The notes below the pieces were generated by a model, which ran no database searches, was not told the DNA's origin, and saw only the letters and a program-made list of their open reading frames with translations. DNA of 64,000 bases from Trichostrongylus colubriformis (lineage: Eukaryota > Nematoda > Chromadorea > Rhabditida > Trichostrongylidae). The stretch covers positions 54,764,873 through 54,828,872 of the forward strand of contig OZ022257.1 of assembly GCA_963978905.1 (NCBI GenBank). The letters run 5' to 3'. Below are positions 55,607-64,000 of the stretch, in pieces (position 1 is the first letter of the stretch; each line of letters starts with the position of its first letter). Both the position numbers and the translations under genes were made by a program.

Positions 55607-56269
55607 CTCCGCAAGGAAGTAGATGTGTAGGAGCAAGCTGCACATCATTTGTAGATCGATTAGCCTTCCCTGTATGTAATATGACGGAAAAAAGTGATTT
55701 ATGGTCCCTTGTACGCGGTGTTGTTCACTGCGATTTCTCCACGTATTTGACGCAGTTTAAAACCATTTGTAACTATGGACAGCCATATGGTGCCCGCTGC
55801 TCTCTCTTCCATATTAATTGATGTGCAGCCACATAGTAGAGACTTGTAGAAGGTTTTTAGAGCGCATTTCCCTTCAAAGCCTGGGAAACAATCGCTGGAA
55901 GGGGATCGATGGGGCTCCTGCAACAGTACATGCACTATGGATCGTTAGCATGTATGTGATATCAAAGGGCAAATGTGATAATCCTGGTGAACGCTAGTAT
56001 AAGGTGAAGGGTTTATATCATTAGGGACACAGGGCATAGATACATAGCATGGAGGCAATGCATTAATGTCGTAATGGCCCCAAGATCTCATCTGAGAACC
56101 CCCAGAACTTCGAGAAGTTATGGTTATGCAGAAAGTCTGATATTGGGCATCGGACTTACGCGTTTCGATAGCAAATGAACACGTGCCACTTATGGAAGAC
56201 TACATACGGGTGGCATCTGTAATAGACGAAAGCGCTTATTGTAGTCAGGGCACTCTTGATGAAAGTAGC

Positions 56270-56480
56270 AGCTTCAGTACGACCCCCCCCCCCCACCTTT
56301 ACGGCAGCCAAGTACGACCCCCCCTATTTTTGACCTCTACAATACCAGTAAGTGTTGCAGGATTGCATAGTTGCAATGTGTTTCATCACTATATATCTTT
56401 CCTGAGGCAAAAGGTATTTATTTAATATTCAATCAGACGGCTTTGCGATGAAATACCCTTTGCTTCTCATCCACTTATTA
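56270..56480. repeat. Repeat family D, partial reversed copy
   Basis: Contains cagtacgacccccc.., ..aagtacgacccccccta.. and ..gttgcaatgtgtttcatcac.., as in copy 3 at 46.1 kb. The other end is not recognisable. Confidence 0.55.
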
Positions 56481-56519
56481 AATATTCAGATTTCAGATTT
56501 CGGTCTGGTGCTGGTTTTT

Positions 56520-56640
56520 CCCATCCGAATTTTATATTATATCCACCGTCTTATTTCATATTATTTTATATTATATATTTTATTTCCTTATTCTTATTTT
56601 ATATTATTTTATTATTATTATTTTATATTATATCCGCTCA
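56520..56640. repeat. TTATATT-rich low-complexity stretch
   Basis: Irregular repetition of ttatattattttatatt units. Confidence 0.75.
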
Positions 56641-57270
56641 GGGTTCAAAGAGCTGAGGTGAGTTATCTTTGAATTTCGAAAACTATACGCAATTCTTTAA
56701 TGGACTATGCTGGTTTATTGAGCGCCAATCAAGCACCATGTCGAAGAATTCGTCTTATAAGACCCGTCTTTCCGCCATATCCTTGCTTGCAGTTTCTGAT
56801 ACCCTCCTCCTCCCCATTCCTCGCGGTGTCTTTTTGGCCGTTTTTCCGTATGCACTTCTATTTCTCCCATTTGAAACGAGGACGCGAGGGAATAAAGGGC
56901 TCAGCATGATATAAGACCGAGTAATTTTGAGCTGATACTGTGCTCGTTGTGTAATACCACATGTTGGCCCTGCTTCTGTCCCAGGACAAGCACAAGTCCG
57001 ACACCTTGTCTATATTCTCTCGATAGAACGTAGAGCCATATTTATTGATGCCTTAGACAAAAGTTCCAAATCTCCTTATCTGAAAGTGCACATGAGCGTG
57101 ATTTTGGTATGAGAAAACTTAGGACTTTTTATTATCGAAGTATTGTAAGAATAGCGGGAGTAGTAGCTGTACTGATTCAGTACGGGATGTGTTCTCAAAG
57201 GTCAATGGGAGTGTGCCACGCTTTCGACTTCCCCTCTAAACCGTGAAGGCTATCAATGGCGTGATAATAA

Positions 57271-58370
57271 TACAATACCGCTCACGTCGCGTGAGTAATT
57301 TTCGCCTTGCGACGGTTTGTTCGCGAACAGACCGTCGCATCGTCATAACATCGTTAAAAGTGGATAAAATGGAATGTTCTTAGGAGCGTTGGATTCGTCT
57401 CAATGCAACGAGATCAGTTTTGTATAAAATGTCAAATTTTGATCAGCAACAGTCCTGAAAATCGCGCGAAAACGCGTTTTTGCGTTTTTCCGCTATAAAT
57501 CAATAGTTTATTGGTTTTTTATCGGACTTGTCTACATCTTCGTAATCAGCTCGTCGAGCTCTACAAGAAGATGCTATAATCGCACTATTCACGTGCATGG
57601 CCGCGGGAAAGCGTTAGGAGCACGCGGTGGCGCCATCGATCGTGACCGCTCTCCCAGGGCGTGCACGTGAATCGCAACGGCCGAGAGGAGATTGAGGTCG
57701 ATTCACAAAAGGAAACGGCTGAAAATGGAAAATGAGACATTTATCAGTACGAAGGTTTTTGTATGTCGTTCGATAGCATTTTCTCAGAGGAATAGAACGG
57801 CACATTTCATTAGGGGACCTCCGTCTGCAGATGAGTTAAGGGATGGTTTTTGTTTAGCAGAGTATACACGGAGGCGCTGTTTAGGGCCATACAAAGGAAC
57901 AGGGGCTGATCTGGAATGACCGAAACTTCAAAATCTATACACTCCTGTGTGTTCAGATTGAGATTGTGAAAGGATTTCAGCTTCAACTTATCAGGTTCCA
58001 AAGAAAATTTCCCTCCAACTTCTCAGAATGTGAAAAAATCGAGTCTGAGAGAACCGAAAACTTGTAGCATCTTCTTGTAGAGCTCGACGAGCTGATTACG
58101 AAAATGTGTACAAGTCCGATAAAAAACCAATAAACTATTGATTTATAGCGGAAAAACGCTAAAACGCGCTTTCGCGCGATTTTCAGGACTGTCGCTCATC
58201 AAAATTTGACACTTTATACATCACTGAATTCGCCGCGTCGGGACGAATCCAATGCTCTTTGGAACATTCCATTTTATCCACTCTGAACGATGTTATGACG
58301 TTGCGACGATTTGTTTGCGATCAAACCGTCGCGAGGCTTTTTTTATTCACGCGACGTGAGCGGTATTGTA
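57271..58370. mobile_element. 1.1-kb fold-back element with about 307-bp terminal inverted repeats
   Basis: Begins TACAATACCGCTCACGTCGC and ends with its complement at 58370. The arms match through ..gacggtttgttcgcgaacag.. and down to ..agctctacaagaagatgcta near 57577, with the partner arm starting near 58064. The centre (57578-58063) is unique, without a recognisable transposase. Confidence 0.88.
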
Positions 58371-59224
58371 AGTTACAGAGTATCGTCAATAGTTTCACCC
58401 GATACAAATTGATAGACCTAAAGTTGACAATTTTGATGGGAAGCTCAGATTTGGGAGCTTACCTTGGAGATGAGGCATTGCTATCCAATTCCAATTCGAT
58501 TATGATGAAGTTTAGCATAACCGAAATAATTTTGCATCATTGATGCTCTCTCCAGCTAATACGTTTGAACAGGAAAATTTTCTTTTTTTTCGCTTTTTTC
58601 TTTTTTTCACTATACATATCACGTGCACCTATCAGATGATCTCTGGTTAGATAGTAGTTGTTTGTGCGTGAACGTTTGTGCATGACCTCCTTGTCCCAAG
58701 AATGAACGCAAGTCATCAGGCATCGATTTTAAATAAAAATCATGTCGAGCGCTGTCCCGCCAGCATTTTCTGTTTTCTCGACGCTTCCCGGTCGATTTTT
58801 TTTCATTTTATTACTTAGCTTGCTAATTTATCAACAACCGAGCAGGTGTAGCATATTCTCTGGTTGGTTGAAAACTGAGGCTTTTTTTCTAGCGGAAATT
58901 GGCAACTTCTGAAACTTCATATTTAATGATTTATTTTATTTTAGTTCAGTTATTATACTGTATACTTATTATACTGCCAAATTTTCAATCCTTGTGACTA
59001 CCTTCGATCCATTATTTCCCCGCCCATGCGTTTGACTGATTCTACGAACATCTAGTTCACTGGTTTATTTATTACTAGTGACCATACAGTCTGTAATTTT
59101 TTGAATCTTTAGGAAATCCTGAAGAAGCCAAAAGCAGACAATCAATCATTAATAAACATTCGGCACTTCTTGGGATGCGCCATGCATTTTAATTCGGTCC
59201 ACGGTCGCATTTGCATTCTCCTGG

Positions 59225-59486
59225 GGGTGTGTGCAGTTATGACGGGAAATCGCGTGGCCGCCTGCGGCGAACCGCTCGGGGGTGCGAGTATCAGTGGCAG
59301 GCTTGGCAGCCTTCAAGCGAGGTAGTGTGGCGTAGGTGGAGGAGGCAGGGTGGCATGGGTGGAAGTGCAGAGATGACGCAGCCACGCTCTGCCGAGCTCC
59401 AAAGGGCAATCGATCCGGCAAGTCGTGCTAATGGCGCCGCGAGTGCGACGTCGCGAACGATTTTCCGTCATAAGCGCACACACCCT
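59225..59486. mobile_element. MITE family B (Mutator-like), copy 4
   Basis: Termini gggtgtgtgcagttatgacg and the complement of gggtgtgtgcgcttatgacg. Subterminal aaatcgcgtggccgcctgcg and gccgcgagtgcgacgtcgcg are as in the other copies. The 9-bp flanks (ttctcctgg, ttctggttt) no longer match well. Confidence 0.8.
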
Positions 59487-59839
59487 TCTGGTTTACCCGT
59501 ACAATAAATGCTGAAGACCTGTGTAACGCGATGTTTCCGTTCTCCAGTAATTTGGTACCAACGCTACGAGCCCGCATTTTGGAGATTGGTTTCGTTGGCT
59601 GGGCGCTGATTCACGGACCCAAGCGGTAGAATGAGTACGGCGCCACATGGCACAACCCCATCTCCCCATCAAAATCGAATTAACATTATGTCGCGGTTGT
59701 GCCTACGTTGAATCAGCGCTGTTGTTATGATAGTAGGAAGCAGGATAGCGCGTCCATGTGATAATTTCCCTTTTGACGATAACGTATCAATGTCAGCTCG
59801 TTTTCGCGGTGCGTATTACCGTGTGACGCAGCGAGTACC

Positions 59840-60401
59840 TTAAAGGCAGCATTAGGGGAAAGTCGGACGAAAAGTAAAAGAAGTACTGAATGTGAAAGTC
59901 GAGATGCCTAGTAACAGGACAGTGAAGAAGCAACGGATGGAATTGACCAAAAAACCCGGGAAGTAGGACCCCTTTCCACTGTTGATTCTCGACGCGGACG
60001 ATCTGTCCGTCAAGAGGGGAGTAGTCTGATCTGATTTGTCATTGGCATGTTGCCAAGTAAATACAGGGGAATGTTTGGAAATACGACAGCATCCACTTTT
60101 TGAAGTGAGCTTCAAGCTAAAACTGCGAAAGCGCGCCGCAAAATCATCGATCCTGCCGCATCTCCTTGGCCGCTCCCACCCCAGTCAATCGGGAATTACG
60201 TCTTCGGGAGGCGGGATCGTTTTATCCAAGAGGCGGGACACTTGCGCGGTTGCGGCTTTTAGCGGCGTTTCTACAGCTCGGAGGGGTGCTCTTTCACCGG
60301 GATTTCTCCACAGGTAGCCTTTCTTAGGCTCAGGACTACCATGTGAGTGACTTCCTGTAGGGATTTCTCCATTACCACATTACCCCTAATGCTGTCTTTA
60401 A
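59840..60401. mobile_element. TTAA-flanked (piggyBac-like) non-autonomous element, copy 2
   Basis: TTAA at 59840-59843 and 60398-60401. Inverted ends are TTAAAGGCAGCATTAGGGG and the complement of TTAAAGACAGCATTAGGGG. Subterminal cggacgaaaagtaaaagaag matches copy 1 at 36.7 kb. No transposase frame. Confidence 0.85.
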
Positions 60402-61046
60402 GTACGTTTTGACAATCATTCATTATGCAAGGTGCAGGCGTATACGTAGCGTAGGAGCTGTCTGCGTCTCCTGCACCATGAATGTCGCCATATTGCCGCT
60501 TACGATTGCCATGACACATGATCGGATGTACCTTCGAGCGAGCATGTTTTTTGTCGGTTTTTATGTTACTTTTTTGCTTATTAGTAGTGGTAAACTATAG
60601 GCCTTCATTTATCCGAGCACTTTTTTCTGTGGCCCAGTTCCGTTTCCCTCCAAATTGCTTGGCACTTGGCAAATGACTTTGCATTTTGTTAAGCGAGGCT
60701 GTCAGCGGAATAGAAATTGAATATCAGTGGGAGAACTAATCTGGCATATGGAAACATAGAGGAATTTGTGGAATTCTTCAGCTATCAGAGATGGTGCCAT
60801 ACGAGTCGGTCTGCAAAGTGTTTTAGAGATGACCACTCAATTTCGATCCCTCTCAGCCAAACAAAACAGTCTCTTCTTGAATACTGTCATTCAAACAGTG
60901 CTATGGTAGCCTACAGTTTTGCTTTACTTTGAAAGAACATGATTCTAAAAATCAAACGAACTTGATTTTAAAAATCAAGAGTTCGCAAGTCGCACGCTTC
61001 CGTAGAGCACTCAAATGTTGATTGTCCTGTACCTCACGCTTACTCC
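60402..61046. other. No gene identified
   Basis: Frames of 63 and 71 codons on the plus strand have no recognisable domain. No repeat was recognised apart from a short doubled aaaaatcaa motif near 60950. Confidence 0.4.
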
Positions 61047-61187
61047 GCGGTCAGACCTTGCCATTTTGCGAGTCTGCGAATATGCGGTATCGCGGCTCCT
61101 CACACGAACTTACGGCATTGACAATCCCAAGGTCGCAGTAACGCGTGCGAAAGTGCGATGCTGCGAAATCGCAATCTGATGGCGGCC
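61047..61187. mobile_element. MITE family A, copy 7
   Basis: Left end gcggtcagaccttgccattt, right end gcgtgcgaaagtgcgatgct then ..gcaatctgatggcggcc. Confidence 0.72.
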
Positions 61188-61543
61188 TTAGTGTCAGCCA
61201 ATTATGTACCTTAGCTCAACTCTACTTGACCTTCCTTTAGTCCTCGTAGGTTGCGAACAGGAACCGCTAGCGAGAGATTCGTCAGGTGATCCACTATTCA
61301 AGTGTTTTGAGCGCGCAGCCATAACGGAAGTCTTGTGTGTGCAAACGTGTGACTAAAGCAGGCGGCTGCGTAGCGGTTGTTTCAATATCGAGGAATTTGA
61401 TTGCGCGTCTTTGATGTAGATTGTGGTCATCCCTCATTTTTTTAGAAACCGGATGAATCAACATGGGAGACGCAGCAGCCCTCTCCCGTTGATCTTCTCC
61501 TTAACCTCAGAATAAGGAGCCTAAGTTTAGATGCAACAATCTA

Positions 61544-62429
61544 TTAGGTTGATTCATAATAAATCGGACAAATGGTAGTGATGACTTCTAGAAATCATAA
61601 CTCAGCAACGAGTTAACGAAAATGGACGAGCGAGGTACCGTTGGAATGAGTATGAAAAGCTCTCTAAAATGCCGTAAAATAATCAGTCCAAAGTAGTTTC
61701 ATTCCACCACCATGCCGCACGATTTCAAGCCGTCCAGCGACCACATCCGCAACGTCATACTATTTATATCGCTATCTGGCCAGGAACCCGCGGATATCGG
61801 CAGACGTCTGATAGAAGTTCACAAGGAGCATGCCCCCGGCAGAAGTACACTGTAGTTGTAGCATTCGAAGTTTGCGTCAGGCGACTATTCCATCGAAGAC
61901 GAAAACCGCGGTTGGTGGAGAGTACACGGCGTAGAGTACTGGAAGCTGCTCGATGAAGGTACCACAGTATCCGCCGACGTCTACGTTCGTCAATTACGAG
62001 AATTGAAGGCAAGTGTCCGAAGTTCGCAACGGCGGCGGTCACATGTCTACTTCCAGCACGACAACGCGAGACCGCACATTGCAAGAGCGACCAAGGCCGA
62101 GCTGCTGTCGTACAGTTGGACCGTGCTTCCACACCCACCTACTCCCCAGACCTGGCCCCTTCAGATTTCCACCTTTTCTCCCACAACCAACGCCACCTGG
62201 ACGACCAAGACTTCAAAACTCGCGACGACTTCAAGACGGCACTCGGCAACTTCTTCGAGCTCCACCTCCGGCCTTCTGGAGCAAGGGCATCCATGATCAG
62301 CCTAACCCGTGGCAGAGGGTCATCGATAAAGATGGAGCATATTTCAAGTGAATCCCAGTTGTCGTTAGAAAGTTGTACAACAATGATTAAAATTTGCCAA
62401 TTTGTCCGATTTATTATGAATCAACCTGA
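61544..62429 (+). mobile_element. Decayed mariner transposon (886 bp)
   Basis: Termini TTAGGTTGATTCATAATAAA and its complement (one mismatch), flanked by TA on both sides (61542-61543 and 62430-62431). Between them is a degraded transposase on the plus strand. This is a class II DNA element. Confidence 0.93.
61714..62353 (+). pseudogene. Mariner transposase, frameshifted
   Basis: Pieces in more than one frame keep mariner hallmarks. An N-terminal part after MPHDFKPSSDHIRNV is stopped near 61855. YFQHDNARPHIARATKAELL (near 62046) contains the second catalytic Asp. TYSPDLAPSDFHLFSH (near 62131) contains the third, but lies in a different frame. The mariner DD34D triad is therefore recognisable but the gene is broken by at least one stop and one frameshift. 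It cannot make a full transposase. Confidence 0.88.
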
Positions 62430-62661
62430 TACTTGTGCAGTAGTAGCTTCGCATAACCTGAGAAGCAATTCAGTCACCCCGGAGCTCCCTCCATTTTGTA
62501 CTGAATTGGTGTTCTCTGTGTTCTAAGCGCTTTAATTTGTTTCGTTGTTAGTCCTACTTGTCCATAGCGCCAATTTGTTAGTGGTGAGTTTGATCTCAAC
62601 TGTTCTAACTCAAGGATGCGATATCAAAAAATAATGATGGTTACTTTGTTTTTCTTACTGA

Positions 62662-62675
62662 TTTTATTTTATAGG
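62662..62675 (+). promoter_or_regulatory. Probable trans-splice (spliced-leader) acceptor
   Basis: A T-rich run ending ..attttattttatag lies 19-20 nt before the ATG at 62694, with no upstream coding exon in sight. In nematodes such outron acceptors receive a spliced leader. This could equally be an ordinary acceptor after a non-coding first exon. Confidence 0.5.
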
Positions 62676-62693
62676 TAATTCCTACCAGTCAGC

Positions 62694-64000
62694 ATGCTTT
62701 TAAAAAGGTTCAGTGCCACAGCGCGGCGGATGACGCAGGTGGTAGGTGTTCCCATTCAGTAATAACGAAGTCTTTTGTAGAAATGAGTCCTTCAAGTTCT
62801 TTGTTACAGTTTATTTGGAAAATTCTCCATAGAAGACCTTCAATATACCGCCTACTTCCAACTCTGTTCAAAGCTTCCTCCAGACTGGACGTTGTTGTTG
62901 GGAAATCTGCTCTGCCCCTCGCAAGAAATCCTATCTACAGAGCGGTGTGTTTGTATATCAGTTGTATTCTCTTCCGAATTTTTAATTGTTTTTCGCAGGT
63001 TCAACTTCTCTTAAGAAGTGGAAGAGCATTTCGTCCACTTTCATCGCTTGCTATTCATCATCGTCGGTTTTACTATGATAAAGTGCAACAACAGCCATTA
63101 AGTGGTTTTAAACTGAAGAAAAGAAACACGTTCGGAGTAGTCGAGAGAATACGAGTGAGTTTATCCACATTTTTATTTCTGGAAGTGCTTTTCGAATGTT
63201 GGCGTTAATATTCATTTGCACGTTATTGCGACTTGCTGGAAAGGCGAAAGTGTGGATGATAATGGATTTGTATGAAGGCGATAGTCTATCCTGAAGAATC
63301 TTTGACTAGAATTACTGATTTTTGAGAGAAAGAGGAAAGGAAGAAATTACCATCGTCATTACTTTCAAACAAGTTCTCCAAGAAAGATGAAGCGCGGTCA
63401 CATCTTCCGTAAAGGTTTCTCCAGTTTTCATGGATTGAAATCATCCTTTCCGAGTGATCCAGCGATCCTATTTTATGTACTCCCAGATCATGTATTCTGC
63501 ATGCGATGCAGTGGAAGTTTATTATTGTACATGGAGCTCAATGGGGAAAAGCGTCGGCAAAATGTTATCAAATCCAAGGTTTAACTTCCTTTATGTAGAA
63601 GAGTGTGGTTTAACAGATGGACGTGTTCTGGTTGTGGGAAAAAGGTCAGGATTGCAGGAAAATCAGCCCAGATTATGTTCTGGTTAGTTCTTGGGTATTT
63701 TCAGTTTCCTTTCTCGAAAACTAAGTGTCTTATCATTGTAATATTTTTTACTGTGTGGCTATTTGCTGAACCATATTTACTTGGAATCCAGTTACAGACA
63801 TTCGGGGAATTGAAACCTCCTTTTCAGTGTATGTGATGTGTCTCTTCAAATATGGTTGAAAAAAGTCTCTGTGTTTGTAGATTCTGAAGCGTTTGGTAAT
63901 GGCTACAAACTAACAAACATTTCGCGATCGGATCTGCAACAACACTTAGCTGAAAACTCTGTGCTTCGCATGATGATACTAGGGGCATTGATAGTAACAG
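62694..64000 (+). CDS. 5' part of an unrecognised gene (at least five exons)
   Basis: Exons by phase: 62694-62745, 62781-62944, 62999-63154, about 63463 or 63487 to 63682, and 63881 to the window end. Exon 1 ends in phase 1 (donor G|gtgttc). The joined product starts MLLKRFSATARRMTQVVEMS, is rich in Arg/Lys and poor in acidic residues for about 60 residues (mitochondrial presequence-like), and has HHRRFYYDKVQQQPLSGFKL then KKRNTFGVVERIR. The later part reads YVEECGLTDGRVLVVGKRSG and SDLQQHLAENSVLRMMILGA, the last apparently entering a membrane helix. The pattern after GRVLVVG loosely recalls the GIDE domain of MUL1-type membrane E3 ligases (short strand, then a leucine-rich helix before a membrane segment), but that is a weak visual match. 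Incomplete at the 3' end. Confidence 0.6.

Larger units (their letters stand above)
54280..57270. other. Gene-poor stretch
   Basis: Holds a reversed fragment of repeat family Q (about 54590-54670), a small inverted-repeat element (55485-55606), a family D fragment (56270-56480) and a TTATATT-rich stretch (about 56520-56640). No exon is supported. Confidence 0.5.

Noticed and set aside
63596..63836. Alternative frame with zinc-ribbon-like WTCSGCGKKVRIAGKSAQ and a hydrophobic tail
   Set aside because: It needs a 38-nt intron and does not join in phase to the exon at 63881, whereas the YVEECGLTDGRVLVV frame does.
1..64000. CRISPR arrays, bacterial operons, rRNA genes
   Set aside because: No regularly spaced short repeats, ribosome-binding sites or rRNA-like sequence; the exon-intron structure is eukaryotic.

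Overview
This is eukaryotic DNA. Coding sequence lies in short exons with GT/AG boundaries and T-rich 3' splice sites, introns range from about 50 bp to 8.7 kb, and intergenic space is packed with mariner-like elements, MITEs and tRNA-derived repeats. Together with a receptor phosphatase of the nematode DEP-1 type and a probable trans-splice acceptor before the second gene, this suggests a nematode, probably of the strongylid/hookworm kind. The phylum is well supported; the finer placement is inference.

Region 1 (about 2.6-40.5 kb, minus strand) is one gene for an R3-type receptor protein tyrosine phosphatase, DEP-1-like. I could chain 34 exons (37976 down to 2598) with consistent reading phase into 1,236 codons plus a stop. 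In order these give an ectodomain of fibronectin type III (FN3) repeats, a cysteine-containing membrane-proximal region, one transmembrane segment and a single cytoplasmic PTP domain with WPD loop, [10 protein letters not shown] signature and Q-loop. The extreme N-terminus is unresolved; a candidate signal-peptide exon lies at 40408-40474. Three introns (2736-6117, 7563-16271, 17586-24733) hold most of the repeats.

Region 2 (about 40.5-62.7 kb) has no gene I can support. It contains fold-back elements (47.0-47.9, 48.7-49.4, 53.6-54.3, 57.3-58.4 kb), a decayed mariner (61.5-62.4 kb), a TTAA-flanked element (59.8-60.4 kb), a Mutator-like MITE (59.2-59.5 kb), tRNA-related SINEs (50.2 and 50.8 kb) and copies of a GGGTCGTA-rich repeat.

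Region 3 (62.7 kb to the end, plus strand) is the 5' part of a second gene. It has a probable trans-splice acceptor, an Arg-rich N-terminus and at least five exons, and runs off the window. Its product is not recognised.

The most unusual observations are: a Mutator-like MITE inside the phosphatase gene (30698-31016) carrying a 47-bp near-copy of an exon-intron junction of that same gene; a TTAA element nested in another repeat whose empty counterpart is also in the window; a 2-kb palindrome with a tRNA-like sequence in both arms; and a high density of inverted-duplication elements.
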